Notes: generated by a model from the sequence alone, not told the origin. DNA of 64,000 nt from Priestia koreensis (GCF_001274935.1 NZ_LILC01000007.1:124001-188000), one strand, 5' to 3'; positions 14,945-23,828 are shown, counted from the first letter of the stretch. Numbers and translations: made by a program.

Positions 14945-15391
14945 ATGGCCGACAACCGCTTTAAAGATTGGTTTCAATCCACAACAGAATCTGATCGTGA
15001 CCAATTTTGGAACCGAATTTTTGATCAGCCTTTTATGGAAGATGTACATAAAGAAAACGCGGCGTCCCCGCAAATCGTCAATGAGCATCCAAATTATCCT
15101 CAAGTAGATATGTTTGAATACGAATCTCAGCTCACGCTTTTATTCGATCTACCTGGCGTAAAACGTGGAGACGTTGAGCTTCAAGCGGCAGGAAATGAGC
15201 TCATCATCCGGGGGAAAAAGCTGACGCGTCTTGCGAAAGAAGCAAACGTCTTGCTGAAGGAACGCCGAGACAATACGTTTGAGCGGGTGATTCCTCTTCC
15301 AAAGGTTATTGACGAAGCCGATTGCCGCGCTACGTTTCAAAACGGCGTGCTGATCGTCACCTTTCAGTCCCCTACGCTCTCAAACAGCTAA
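14945..15391 (+). CDS. Hsp20/alpha-crystallin protein of the spore cluster
   Basis: A 148-residue small heat shock protein. The crystallin domain runs from about residue 55 (VDMFEYESQLTLLFDLPGVK) to the C-terminal signature ATFQNGVLIVTF near 130. Molecular chaperones of this type bind unfolded proteins as oligomers without ATP. The N-terminus is acidic and Asp/Phe-rich (RFKDWFQSTTESDRDQFWNR). The start is ATG at 14945 behind AAGGTGTGAGAAAGC. TATAAT at 14910 offers a promoter of its own, though co-transcription with the genes on both sides is equally plausible. It is the third alpha-crystallin gene in the window. Confidence 0.85.
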   Translation: MADNRFKDWFQSTTESDRDQFWNRIFDQPFMEDVHKENAASPQIVNEHPNYPQVDMFEYESQLTLLFDLPGVKRGDVELQAAGNELIIRGKKLTRLAKEANVLLKERRDNTFERVIPLPKVIDEADCRATFQNGVLIVTFQSPTLSNS

Positions 15392-15415
15392 ACTAAAAAA
15401 GTGAGGATGTTCATT

Positions 15416-16090
15416 ATGTGGAAATGGTTCCGATCACAGCCTAAAATTGAAACCGTCAAAAAAATCGTTGCTGAACCACGTGAACATCATTCTGCGCATC
15501 AATTCACCAAAAGCAATGATGAAATGACAGCAAAGCTCAATACCATTGGAAAACAGATGAAAGAGCTTCAGCGTTTAGAACAAATGGAAAAGAAAGTACA
15601 GGAACTCGATCGCTTAGAACAAATGGAAAAGCAGCTTCTTCATCTACAAGAAAAGAAACCAGATGACTCAAAAGAAATGATGTCTAAGCTCGAACAATCG
15701 CTTCAGACTATTGAGCGCCTTCAAAAAAAATTTGAACAGCTAGAAGCTCATTCTCCCTCTTACATGGAAAAAAAGTTGGACGGAATGGAGCAAAAGCTAG
15801 AATCCCTCATCAATCAACCTCCTATTATCGTAGAAAAGCTTTTTGTCGAAAAAATTATGTTCGACAAAGTTGATTTAAGCAATAACTTCGGACAGCTCGG
15901 GATTAAAGACTTATCTGGTCGATTAAACATCGGAAAAACGTTCGGCCTTGCGGATGAAGATTTAAAAAAGACGCTGTCTAAGGAAAGCAAACAAAGCATA
16001 GAAGAAGAAAATCCAACCGGCGAGGTCTCCATTACAAACATGACACAGCGCCCGTCCATTAGCATCGGACAGCATGATGAAAAAACATAG
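15416..16090 (+). CDS. GerPC-like coiled-coil protein
   Basis: A 224-residue hydrophilic protein with a long coiled coil (about 35-140, with repeated RLEQMEKKVQELD and RLEQMEKQLLHLQ blocks) followed by a conserved-looking segment, PPIIVEKLFVEKIMFDKVDL then GIKDLSGRLNIG (about 140-185). This order, coiled coil then a Pro-Pro-Ile-x-Val-Glu-Lys block and a tandem of short beta strands ending LNIG, resembles the germination protein GerPC as I recall it. The start is ATG at 15416, nine bases after GTGAGG; an upstream GTG is in frame but overlaps that site. It ends the cluster. GerPC relationship is a judgement by eye. Confidence 0.6.
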   Translation: MWKWFRSQPKIETVKKIVAEPREHHSAHQFTKSNDEMTAKLNTIGKQMKELQRLEQMEKKVQELDRLEQMEKQLLHLQEKKPDDSKEMMSKLEQSLQTIERLQKKFEQLEAHSPSYMEKKLDGMEQKLESLINQPPIIVEKLFVEKIMFDKVDLSNNFGQLGIKDLSGRLNIGKTFGLADEDLKKTLSKESKQSIEEENPTGEVSITNMTQRPSISIGQHDEKT

Positions 16091-16095
16091 TTTCT

Positions 16096-16135
16096 AAAAA
16101 AGCAGCGTTCCTCGTTGGAGGAACGCTGCTTTTTT
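16096..16135. terminator. Strong bidirectional terminator closing the spore cluster
   Basis: An 18-bp stem (AAAAAAGCAGCGTTCCTC / GAGGAACGCTGCTTTTTT) with a four-base loop. T runs on both strands suit the convergent genes 15416-16090 and 16134-16481. Confidence 0.9.
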
Positions 16136-16481
16136 ACTCTCGATATCCATATCCAATGATTTTAAAGGACTTCACATCGGCAAAAACCCCCACGTCGCCT
16201 AATAAGAGGGAATCATTTGAAGGATAATCTATCATATATACCTCTTTTCCAATAAACGATTTATCTGTGATACTTCCCATACTTTTTTGAAACACCACTT
16301 TTTGTACAGATGCATCTCTCCACGTACCTTTTATATGATTTCGTTTTTCATCTGTAAGCTGGTCCCATACGGCTTCTCTTACGTCCGCTTTTGGTGCTTT
16401 GTTTGTCACTGGAGACTGCTGACAGCCTGTCATATTCACTAAAAAAGCGAACAGTAGCCCAATCATCATAAAATGTTTCAT
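16134..16481 (-). CDS. Small lipoprotein of unknown function
   Basis: A 115-residue product with a type II signal peptide: MKHFMMIGLLFAFLVNMTGC, with the lipobox M-T-G-C at residue 20. The mature domain (residues 21-115) is small and includes REAVWDQLTDEKRNHIKGTW and ends VKSFKIIGYGYRE. It would be anchored to the outer face of the membrane. No family name is recognised. The start is ATG at 16481 after AGGGGGAAATCA; a longer in-frame version lacks a ribosome binding site and would bury the signal peptide. It is monocistronic. Confidence 0.82.
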   Translation of the reverse strand: MKHFMMIGLLFAFLVNMTGCQQSPVTNKAPKADVREAVWDQLTDEKRNHIKGTWRDASVQKVVFQKSMGSITDKSFIGKEVYMIDYPSNDSLLLGDVGVFADVKSFKIIGYGYRE

Positions 16482-16650
16482 TGATTTCCCCCTAAAAAAG
16501 CCTCTTTGTGTAGTAGACGTTTCTTTTTCTGTGTTTGTTACATGCAGGGAAAAAAATAAAGAGCCCAACTGGTTTAAATGTTGGACTCACGTAATGTTCT
16601 TCTTATTCGCCTCACAGAAAACGGATTTAAAACCGCTCTGTTACGCGGCG

Positions 16651-17046
16651 TTATTTTTTTAAGGATGCTTTACGCTGCTTCGTTTCAGAGAATGGGGTTT
16701 TATTACGCAAAATTGAAATGATTTGATCAATACCACTGTCTAAAAATCCTTTGATCTGGACTTGCTCTCCCGCGTGATTCACAATCAGCTTTTTACCTTT
16801 TACAAGCCAGTTTTTATGCACGCGCGTCTTGCTTATTTTTTCATACGGAAATTCTTCAATTTGCGGGTTGCCAAGAAAATCTGAATAAAAAATAAGCTTC
16901 GTTTCGGTTGCCACTAATACCCCTTGATAAGGTGCTTCAGCTGTTAAATGATACTGAACGCGATAACACTCTGTACTAGCTAGAATCGTTTCATTTTGCT
17001 GTAAGTATGCCAAAACGGCCTGTACCCCTGTTGATTTGGTTGTCAT
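16651..17046 (-). CDS. PH-domain protein, YozO-like
   Basis: A 131-residue soluble protein with a bacterial pleckstrin-homology-like fold: alternating beta strands GVLVATETKLIFYSDF, then IEEFPYEKISKTRVHKNW and KKLIVNHAGEQVQIKGF, and a C-terminal helix (GIDQIISILRNK). Bacillus YozO has this architecture; its role is not known. The start is ATG at 17046 with a GGGGGCGATATA ribosome binding region just upstream. It is downstream of panF on the same strand but separated by a terminator. Confidence 0.75.
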   Translation of the reverse strand: MTTKSTGVQAVLAYLQQNETILASTECYRVQYHLTAEAPYQGVLVATETKLIFYSDFLGNPQIEEFPYEKISKTRVHKNWLVKGKKLIVNHAGEQVQIKGFLDSGIDQIISILRNKTPFSETKQRKASLKK

Positions 17047-17103
17047 TATATCGCCCCCTATTAATAGTACGAGCGACGGGTGAAAAAAGTTTCATTTTTT
17101 TCC

Positions 17104-17132
17104 ATAAAAAAGAGGAGAAAAGTTCTCCTCTT
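17104..17132 (-). terminator. Intrinsic terminator of panF
   Basis: AAGAGGAGAA pairs with TTCTCCTCTT around a three-base loop, followed on the minus strand by a run of Ts. It overlaps the panF stop codon. Confidence 0.85.
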
Positions 17133-18591
17133 AAAAATATTTTTTCAGCATGACGTTTCTCGCTTCTTCTGTTCGTTTTTGCGTAAGCAAACTGGCAAAA
17201 ATAAAACTGATAAACGATAAAACAATCGGAAAAACAACGGTATGCATACCGAGCGGGTTCGGCCAAAACGTCGTGAGTAAAATATAGCTCAAGAGTCCGA
17301 CAAACATCGAGATCATCGCTCCGTATTTATTGCCCTTTTTCCAATAAAGGCCCATTAAGATCGGCCAAATAAAGACTGCTTCTAATCCACCAAAGGAAAA
17401 TAAATTAAACCAAATTAACAAATCTGGCGGTTGAATAGACGCGATAAACACCAACACACCGATTCCTGTTGTCGAAATAAAGCTCCATCTTTTCACTTTT
17501 TTCTCATCGGCTGCTGGATTGACGTAATTTAAATACACGTCTTTCACAATTGCCGAGCTGACTAACAGCAAAATCGAATCTACCGTAGACATAATCGCCG
17601 CCATCGGTGCAGCTAACACAATACCTGCTAGCCACGGAGGCAAAACGGTTAACGTGAGCGTCGGCATGACCTTGTCCCCAATTTCAATGCCAGGAAGCAC
17701 GGCACGTGCAAGAACCCCGACCAGGTGCATCCCGAGCATAATCACAGCGGTCACAATTGTCCCAATCACCATCGCTCGGTGCATTGCCTGTGAGTTACGA
17801 TACGACATTGCCCGTACAGCAATTTGCGGAAGTCCCACTACACCAACACCGACTAAAATCCAAAAAGATGACACGTACAGCGGTGTTAATGAGCGATCGG
17901 CACCGTAAGGGCTAACGAGATTTGGATTTTCTTTCACCAAATCTTGCATAATATGTGGAATTCCTCCGCCTGCTTTTATCGTTGCGACTAATAAAATAAT
18001 GGTCCCTGCCATCATGACAATTCCCTGTAAAGCGTCCGTCATGACTACCGCACGAAAGCCACCGATTGCCACATACACTAAGATCGACAGCGTAAAGATA
18101 ACTAATGCTGTTTTATAAGGGATGCCGACAAACGATTCAATCAAACGTGCTCCCCCGACCCATTGAGCTGCTAATGAAGCAAATAAAAAGATTATAATGC
18201 TGATGGCTGATAGGAGTACAACCCATTTACTATTGTAGCGCTCTTTTAAAAAGTCAACGAGCGTTACCGCATTCATCTTTCTTGAAACAATGGCGAATTT
18301 TTTCCCAAGCGTTGTCAAAATAAAATACCCCGTCACGACTTGAATAACCGATAATAGTACCCACCCTAAACCTGTCTTGTAGGCAATACCTGGTCCACCA
18401 ATGAAACTACTTGCGCTTCCATAGGTCGCAACCATTGTCATCGCTAAAATAAAGCCTCCTAGCTCACGGCTTCCTAAAAAATAATCACTAATAAAATTAC
18501 TCGACTCATTCACCTTTCTTGACATCATCATTCCCATTAGAAAAATAATTACTAAGAAAGCGAGAAGAGGAATTGTAACTCCCCAATTCAT
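17131..18591 (-). CDS. panF: Sodium/pantothenate symporter
   Basis: A 486-residue integral membrane protein of the sodium:solute symporter family, importing pantothenate (vitamin B5) with Na+. About 13 hydrophobic segments are visible. Family hallmarks are SDYFLGSRELGGFILAMTMV near 35-54, TYGSASSFIGGPGIAYKTG near 60, the conserved GGFRAVVMTDALQG near 180, and RAMSYRNSQAMHRAM near 255. The start ATG overlaps the end of the preceding gene by 4 bp (ATGA), so the two are translationally coupled. A YhdT-type partner directly upstream, as in E. coli yhdT-panF, supports pantothenate over other symporter substrates. Confidence 0.92.
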   Translation of the reverse strand: MNWGVTIPLLAFLVIIFLMGMMMSRKVNESSNFISDYFLGSRELGGFILAMTMVATYGSASSFIGGPGIAYKTGLGWVLLSVIQVVTGYFILTTLGKKFAIVSRKMNAVTLVDFLKERYNSKWVVLLSAISIIIFLFASLAAQWVGGARLIESFVGIPYKTALVIFTLSILVYVAIGGFRAVVMTDALQGIVMMAGTIILLVATIKAGGGIPHIMQDLVKENPNLVSPYGADRSLTPLYVSSFWILVGVGVVGLPQIAVRAMSYRNSQAMHRAMVIGTIVTAVIMLGMHLVGVLARAVLPGIEIGDKVMPTLTLTVLPPWLAGIVLAAPMAAIMSTVDSILLLVSSAIVKDVYLNYVNPAADEKKVKRWSFISTTGIGVLVFIASIQPPDLLIWFNLFSFGGLEAVFIWPILMGLYWKKGNKYGAMISMFVGLLSYILLTTFWPNPLGMHTVVFPIVLSFISFIFASLLTQKRTEEARNVMLKKYF

Positions 18592-18875
18592 GAGCGCTCC
18601 TCCTCTTCATCATCCTCAAACGGCACGTCTGTAAAAAACCATTTCGCTATGACGATTACAAGAAAAATAATCAGTATAAGACCTAGAATACAACTGTAGA
18701 AAAACCAAGCGGGAAATCCCCATATGTATGCATATTCTTTGACTGGCTTGCTGCCTAATCCATAGGCAAACCCATACCACCAAACGAATTGAAAGATCGC
18801 AAGCGCAATACCAATTAAGGCCTCTTTATGCGCAATTTTAAAGCGAGGATCTTTCTGCTCGTGTGTTTTCTTCAT
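18588..18875 (-). CDS. yhdT: YhdT family membrane protein (DUF997)
   Basis: A 95-residue protein with two hydrophobic segments (EALIGIALAIFQFVWWYGFA near 19-38, and FFYSCILGLILIIFLVIVI near 58-76) and an acidic tail (FEDDEEEERS). The FVWWYGFAYGLG motif marks the YhdT/DUF997 family, usually found directly upstream of panF and thought to be its accessory. The start is ATG at 18875 after AAAGGAGAGAAAGT. It overlaps panF by 4 bp. Confidence 0.9.
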   Translation of the reverse strand: MKKTHEQKDPRFKIAHKEALIGIALAIFQFVWWYGFAYGLGSKPVKEYAYIWGFPAWFFYSCILGLILIIFLVIVIAKWFFTDVPFEDDEEEERS

Positions 18876-18985
18876 ACTTTCTCTCCTTTCTGCCTTTTTG
18901 ATTATATACCGTTTTGTGGAAACATGCTATGATGGAATCTGGATTTTTAAAATCTACCAATATAGGCATCTAGGAGGTCACAGGG

Positions 18986-19555
18986 GTGATGAAGAAATTG
19001 ATTATAGGTGTTTTAACGTTAGGGGTCTTATACATACTAATTGCCAGTGCCCTTATGTACACGACGGCACATAAAAAGCCCATTTCAAACCCTGATTACA
19101 TCATGGTATTAGGAGCAAAAGTGAAGGGCAAGGTTCCGTCTCTTGCCTTAAAATATCGCCTTCAGGTCGCGGCGAAATACGCAAAAAAGCATCCGAACAT
19201 TCCGATTATTTTAACAGGTGGTCAAGGGAAAGACGAGCTTATTACAGAAGCTGAAGCCGGAAGACGCTTTTTAGTAAACGAAGGCATTGAGGAATCAAGA
19301 TTAATTCTTGAAGATCAATCAACCTCTACGTTTGAAAACTTTCAGTTTGCCAAAAAACAAGCAGACATCAAGGGTAAAAAAGGGGTCATCGTCAGCAATA
19401 ACTTTCATTTGTACCGCTCATCCATTATCGCAAAGCGCTTAGGCTATGACATGCATCCACTAGCAGCGAAAACACCAGACGTTGTGAAAGTGAAGGTAGT
19501 CGTAAGGGAGTATGCCGCTATTATCAAAACCTTCCTGTTTGATCGCGCAAAATAA
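18986..19555 (+). CDS. YdcF/SanA-like DUF218 protein
   Basis: A 189-residue protein with an N-terminal membrane anchor (IIGVLTLGVLYILIASALMY, residues 6-25) and a DUF218 domain: DYIMVLGAKVKGKVPSLALK near 39, then PIILTGGQGKDELITEAEAG near 75, and GVIVSNNFHLYRSSIIAKRL near 134. SanA-type members affect envelope permeability; others bind nucleotides. The start is GTG at 18986, eight bases after AGGAGG; ATG at 18989 is three bases further and also possible. It is a single gene with a bidirectional terminator. Confidence 0.85.
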   Translation: MMKKLIIGVLTLGVLYILIASALMYTTAHKKPISNPDYIMVLGAKVKGKVPSLALKYRLQVAAKYAKKHPNIPIILTGGQGKDELITEAEAGRRFLVNEGIEESRLILEDQSTSTFENFQFAKKQADIKGKKGVIVSNNFHLYRSSIIAKRLGYDMHPLAAKTPDVVKVKVVVREYAAIIKTFLFDRAK

Positions 19556-19592
19556 AAAAAGACGATCCGCACAAAACGGATCGTCTTTTTTT
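19554..19592. terminator. Bidirectional terminator between YdcF-like and SDR genes
   Basis: AAAAAAAGACGATCCG pairs with CGGATCGTCTTTTTTT around a seven-base loop; T runs on both strands. Confidence 0.9.
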
Positions 19593-20340
19593 AATGCTCA
19601 TAAATCATTTTTCGTGTCATGCCACCGTCAATGATCAGATTTTCGCCTGTTACAAAATCATTTTCAGGATGCGTGAAGTACAAACAAGCTCTTGCAATAT
19701 CGGACGGCTTTCCTACTCGCCCTGACGGATGCTGCGTATGGTCGATATGTCGAAGCTCATCATAGTGAGACGTTTCAATCCACCCAGGTGAAATCGCATT
19801 GACGCGAATACTGTCATCACCTAATGAAATCGCAAGCGCATGCGTGAGAGCGGAAATACCACCCTTTGTTGCCGCATAAGCTTCCGTGTCTTTTTCAGAC
19901 ATAAAAGCACGGGTTGATGCCATATTCACAATGGAGCCGCCACTTTCGTTGTTTCGCATATATTTTGCCGCTTCGCGCGACGCCAGAAATACGCTGCGCA
20001 GGTTTGTGTTGATGATGTCATCCCACTCCTCTAACGTTAGCTCGTATGGAGATTTCCATCTCGACACGCCTGCATTATTAATGAGTACATTAATTTTGCC
20101 ATATTTCGCCGCCGTTTCTTTCATTAGAGAGACAATGTCTTCTTCTTTTCGGACATCGGTTTGAACGAATAGTGCCGTTCCCTGTTTGTTTGTAATCTCT
20201 TGGACTAATTGTGCGCCCTTTTCTTCATCCATATCAGCGAGTACCACTTTTGCTCCTTTTTCAGCATAGGCAAGCGCGACCCCTTTTCCAATTCCATTCG
20301 CTGCTCCTGTTACAATGACGACTTGATCTTGAAATGACAT
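19591..20340 (-). CDS. Short-chain dehydrogenase/reductase
   Basis: A 249-residue cytosolic classical SDR, an NAD(P)-dependent oxidoreductase. The cofactor motif TGAANGIG is at 11-18, the NNAG motif at 88-91, and the catalytic Ser142, Tyr155 and Lys159 (YAATK) are in place. Asp36 or Asp38 after strand 2 (VVLADMDEE) suggests NAD(H) preference. The family C-terminal motif GENLIIDGGMTRKM closes the protein. The start is ATG at 20340 with AAGGATGAACAAAC upstream. The substrate cannot be read; glucose and cyclitol dehydrogenases look similar. Confidence 0.88.
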   Translation of the reverse strand: MSFQDQVVIVTGAANGIGKGVALAYAEKGAKVVLADMDEEKGAQLVQEITNKQGTALFVQTDVRKEEDIVSLMKETAAKYGKINVLINNAGVSRWKSPYELTLEEWDDIINTNLRSVFLASREAAKYMRNNESGGSIVNMASTRAFMSEKDTEAYAATKGGISALTHALAISLGDDSIRVNAISPGWIETSHYDELRHIDHTQHPSGRVGKPSDIARACLYFTHPENDFVTGENLIIDGGMTRKMIYEH

Positions 20341-20394
20341 GTTTGTTCATCCTTTCCACGCATTTGCTTTTAGACTTCTATCTGCTCTATTCCC

Positions 20395-21360
20395 TTATTC
20401 AGCCTCTTTAAAAAGCAAATTCTGCACAAACAGCTCAAACGCTTCTGGTGTTAGTGAGCAACCTGATGCACGAGGATGTCCACCCCCACCAAGCTCTCCT
20501 GCAATTTTACTCAAGTTGTATTCGTCCTTTACGGTACGTAAGCCCATTTTCTGTCTTCCCATATCAACTAAAACAGAGAAATTAATATCATCGTGCTGTA
20601 GGCATAGATAATTTCCAAGCTCTGATTGATAGTTCTCGGCAAATACAACACCAACGTAATACTCTGTTCCGTGAAGATTTACAGATGCTTTAATCAGTTG
20701 CTTTTCTTTATCATGCAAATATTTTTCAATTTTCTTTTCTTCAACCTCTAATAAAATTTGATGGCGCTCTGAGAATGCAAACGCTGTAACCGACTCATCT
20801 TGTAACGATGCTTCTAGCGTTTCTAAAATAGTATCTTGAAACTCGTCGCGGCTAATTAAGTAATAAAGGTTATTTAGCTGCTTGGCACGCTGATTATCCT
20901 TTTCAAACCAGTCCCACGTATCAAACTGACGTACAAGCTCGACGTAGTCATCAAGCGCCGCCGTTTTTGCCAAATAATCATTCTCCACTAAATAATCGTA
21001 AAATAACGTCGTGGCCGCGGTTTTTGTGCCATCTTCATAGGTAGGTACAATATGAGCCCACTCATACTTTTCTGCAAGCGGTAAAGCGGACGCATGATGA
21101 TCAAGTAGCGTCACCTTTTGTCCTTTCTCAATACGCTCTTGAAGAAGCGCTGCCACCTCATCGTTGACACTAATATCTGTAATATATAGATCGATATCTG
21201 TTTCTTCATGTGCTTCTAAAAATTCGGATACCACTTGGTCAATATGCTTGACGCCCACACAGCTCGCTTCAAAGTCTCGATCTTTGAATGCAAGCTTTGC
21301 TAGAATAGCGGGGCTTATGCCGTCTAAATCATTGTGAGAAAATAAGTGTATTTTGTTCAT
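20395..21360 (-). CDS. nrnB: DHH/DHHA1 phosphoesterase, NrnB-like oligoribonuclease
   Basis: A 321-residue cytosolic DHH-superfamily enzyme. Motif I is SHNDLDGISP (8-17), the Asp of motif II lies in ITDIS (60-64), motif III is DHH at 87-89, and the C-terminal DHHA1 glycine motif GGGGHPRASG lies near 298-307. The N-terminus KIHLFSHNDLDG and length match B. subtilis NrnB (YngD), which degrades short RNA oligonucleotides, better than NrnA or RecJ. The start is ATG at 21360 after AAGGATGGATTACG. Manganese dependence follows from the family. Confidence 0.78.
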   Translation of the reverse strand: MNKIHLFSHNDLDGISPAILAKLAFKDRDFEASCVGVKHIDQVVSEFLEAHEETDIDLYITDISVNDEVAALLQERIEKGQKVTLLDHHASALPLAEKYEWAHIVPTYEDGTKTAATTLFYDYLVENDYLAKTAALDDYVELVRQFDTWDWFEKDNQRAKQLNNLYYLISRDEFQDTILETLEASLQDESVTAFAFSERHQILLEVEEKKIEKYLHDKEKQLIKASVNLHGTEYYVGVVFAENYQSELGNYLCLQHDDINFSVLVDMGRQKMGLRTVKDEYNLSKIAGELGGGGHPRASGCSLTPEAFELFVQNLLFKEAE

Positions 21361-21423
21361 CGTAATCCATCCTTATGTATTCATTTCTTTGCTAGTATGT
21401 ACGTCCACTGCTGAAAATACTTA

Positions 21424-21906
21424 TTAGACCCGGGTCACAGATTGCTGAATTTGCTCATAGTGATGCACATCGTGGTGGACAATTTCCGTAAGTAAAAGCA
21501 TCAACGAGTAGGGTTCGTTAGTGTGAGGACAATGTGAAAGACCATTTACGACAATCGGACTCATCATCTTTTCCTCTTCCCACAAAATCACCTCATTCAG
21601 CAGCTCAATGCGCGTATCAATCAATTCGTTTAAAAGAAATAGCTGATCGGCCATTTCCTTACCGTATTGAACCGATTGTTCATTGTAGAAGTGAAAGTCC
21701 GGAAACTCAATAGTATCGCCTGCCTGTATTTTTGGCAAGACTACCTCTAAAAAATAGTCATCCCACCCTTTTAAATGAGCCACAACATCTCTTGGACACC
21801 ACTTACCAACGGCCAGCGCTTCGTTCCACTCGCCACCTGATAAATCCTTCCATTCTTCTCCCCACTCTGCAAGCTTCGATAACCTTGTCAACACGTGCTT
21901 TTTCAT
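21424..21906 (-). CDS. DinB/DfsB-like four-helix protein
   Basis: A 160-residue cytosolic protein of the DinB-like superfamily, which often binds a divalent metal with three histidines. Two are visible here: in DVVAHLKGWDDYF near 46, and in EIVHHDVHHYEQIQQ near 147-151. Members include thiol transferases and genotoxin-protection proteins such as ClbS/DfsB. The start is ATG at 21906, six bases after AGAGGGGG; the upstream ATG at 21912 would abut the ribosome binding site. Function is not assignable. Confidence 0.75.
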   Translation of the reverse strand: MKKHVLTRLSKLAEWGEEWKDLSGGEWNEALAVGKWCPRDVVAHLKGWDDYFLEVVLPKIQAGDTIEFPDFHFYNEQSVQYGKEMADQLFLLNELIDTRIELLNEVILWEEEKMMSPIVVNGLSHCPHTNEPYSLMLLLTEIVHHDVHHYEQIQQSVTRV

Positions 21907-21970
21907 CTGCATCCCCCTCTGTTCTGATTATATCACAAAAAAGAACAAACGTTCGTAATTGATTAAAAAT

Positions 21971-22000
21971 AAAAGAAGCGAGAGGCATCTTCCTCTCGCG
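21971..22000 (-). terminator. Intrinsic terminator of the GNAT gene at 22021
   Basis: On the minus strand GCGAGAGG pairs with CCTCTCGC, followed by TTCTTTTATTTTT. Confidence 0.75.
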
Positions 22001-22020
22001 ATTCGTTTTGACAGATAATC

Positions 22021-22590
22021 TTACGATGTAATCGACGATTGTGTCTTTTTCATTTCTGCATATTCTTCTTTCAATATCGCATAAAACTCGGAGTCTTCCG
22101 GTTGTCCCCATTTAAATATATGGTGCTTAAACGTACCCTCGTAGCTCATGCCACATTTTTTCATAATGTTCGTAGACGCAGGATTACGTGCGAGGGCGGA
22201 TGCGTGAATTTTATTTAGACCTAGTTCGTCAAATCCGTATTGAATCATCCGCTTGGTTACTTCCGTCATATAGCCCTTTCCCCAAAACGGTACCCCAATC
22301 CAATAGCCAAGCTCTGCTTTTTGATGAAGAAGCTCAAGCTTAAGGGTATACGTTCCGATAATCTCTCCTGTTTGTTTATCCGTAATCGCAAACGTATACG
22401 CTTCCTGTTGCTCCGCTTTTTTCTTGCTTCTTATAATCCAATTTCTTGCCTCACCCTCAGGATACGGATGTGGAATAAGTAGCGTTGTGTCCGCAATGAG
22501 GCGGTCTGAGGCAAGTTTTTCCACGAATGGGGCATCTTCTTCACGTAATGGACGTAACGTCAGTCGTTCAGTATGTAATGTTGGAGTCAT
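22021..22590 (-). CDS. RimJ/RimL-type GNAT acetyltransferase
   Basis: A 189-residue cytosolic N-acetyltransferase. The N-terminus TLHTERLTLRPLREEDAPFV and the acetyl-CoA site GYWIGVPFWGKGYMTEVTKR (near 98-117, with the GxGxxT-like loop) followed by ALARNPASTNIMKKCGMSYE (near 137) place it in the RimJ/RimL group that acetylates protein N-termini or small amines. The start is ATG at 22590 behind GGAAGGTGATTGT; an ATG five codons upstream lacks a site. Single gene with its own terminator. The substrate is unknown. Confidence 0.88.
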   Translation of the reverse strand: MTPTLHTERLTLRPLREEDAPFVEKLASDRLIADTTLLIPHPYPEGEARNWIIRSKKKAEQQEAYTFAITDKQTGEIIGTYTLKLELLHQKAELGYWIGVPFWGKGYMTEVTKRMIQYGFDELGLNKIHASALARNPASTNIMKKCGMSYEGTFKHHIFKWGQPEDSEFYAILKEEYAEMKKTQSSITS

Positions 22591-22694
22591 ACAATCACCT
22601 TCCATGTTTTAGAAAATTATTCTTGTATTTTAGCATATTTATAGGAGTATAAGACAAAATATTTTCTATTTTCTAAAAAAGGAGCTAAAATTCG

Positions 22695-23828
22695 ATGAAT
22701 CATTCCCTTTTTGTTAGCGTGATCATTCCTTCTTATAATAAAGATCCGTTGCTTCGTTTAACGCTTGAAGCATTTGAGCATCAAACGTATCAGCCATTTG
22801 AAGTGATTTTAGTAGACGACGGTTCTACCGATGGAACATTTGCATACTGTGCGCGCTACAAGCCCGATTATTCCTTTACGTACATTCGCCATACGGAAAA
22901 CAAAGGACGTTCACAGTCTCGTAATGTCGGCATTCAAAAAGCAAAAGGCGACGTTTTAATCTTTTTAGATAGCGAGATGGTTGTCATGTCTGATTTTATT
23001 CAACAGCACGCCAAACATCACCGAAACCATTTAAATCGACTTGTGACGGGAGCACTTTATACGCGTACCCTTTATACATACGCGCTCCCTGGACTTTCTT
23101 CTAGACAGTTGAAGCCGATCAAACATCACCTCGGAGATCATCCATGGTTTTCTCGTCGAAAAGAACCGCTCCAACTTTTAACTTATGACGACATTCAACA
23201 TAAAAAATGGAAGCGGCTTATGGTTGAGCAGCCTTATTTTGAAGAAGAAATGATTAAGCCGTTCGGTCCCTCCTTGCAAGGGTTGCATATGACGTGGCTT
23301 GCCTTTTTTTCTGGGAATATCTCCATGCGAAAAGACTTCCTCAAAACGGTAGGCGATTTCGATGAGAAATTTTTAGGCTACGGCTGGGAGGACAGAGAGC
23401 TTGGCTATCGTTTTTACAAACAAAACGCGCAATTTTTTGGTGACGCCCTCACCATCGCTTATCACCAAGAGCATCCAATTGGTGAGGACAAAATCGAAGA
23501 ATCCATTCGCAATTTGCTTTATTTTTATGAAAAGCATGGGGATATTACAATCCTCCTTGCCCTGCTTGAATTTCGAAAACCACGGCTGTCTATTGTGCAA
23601 ATGAATAGCATTGCGCGCCAGTATCATTCTTTATGCGAGCTAAATCATACGCGCATTACGAAAAAGTTTGAGGAACTGCTTCGAACGTGGGCCTATTCAT
23701 TTACAGACGTTCCCTTTATTCCGATCAAAGAAAATGAGCCAACAGAAAATGATATAAATTTGCTACAGGACGGAAAATGGAAAGAATTTTTTTCCTTGTA
23801 TAAACAACTGCGTTATTACGAAAGGTAA
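22695..23828 (+). CDS. Family 2 glycosyltransferase
   Basis: A 377-residue cytosolic GT-A glycosyltransferase using a nucleotide sugar. The N-terminal motif VSVIIPSYNKDPLLRLTLEA and VDDGSTDGT (near 40) begin the domain; the DxD-like metal site reads FLDSEMVV near 95; and the acceptor-side motif GYGWEDRELGYRF lies near 230. The C-terminal 130 residues are helical and unassigned. No membrane segment is evident. The start is ATG at 22695 after AAAGGAGCTAAAATTCG. It stands alone, so neither the sugar nor the acceptor can be inferred; a spore or cell-surface polymer is possible. Confidence 0.88.
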   Translation: MNHSLFVSVIIPSYNKDPLLRLTLEAFEHQTYQPFEVILVDDGSTDGTFAYCARYKPDYSFTYIRHTENKGRSQSRNVGIQKAKGDVLIFLDSEMVVMSDFIQQHAKHHRNHLNRLVTGALYTRTLYTYALPGLSSRQLKPIKHHLGDHPWFSRRKEPLQLLTYDDIQHKKWKRLMVEQPYFEEEMIKPFGPSLQGLHMTWLAFFSGNISMRKDFLKTVGDFDEKFLGYGWEDRELGYRFYKQNAQFFGDALTIAYHQEHPIGEDKIEESIRNLLYFYEKHGDITILLALLEFRKPRLSIVQMNSIARQYHSLCELNHTRITKKFEELLRTWAYSFTDVPFIPIKENEPTENDINLLQDGKWKEFFSLYKQLRYYER

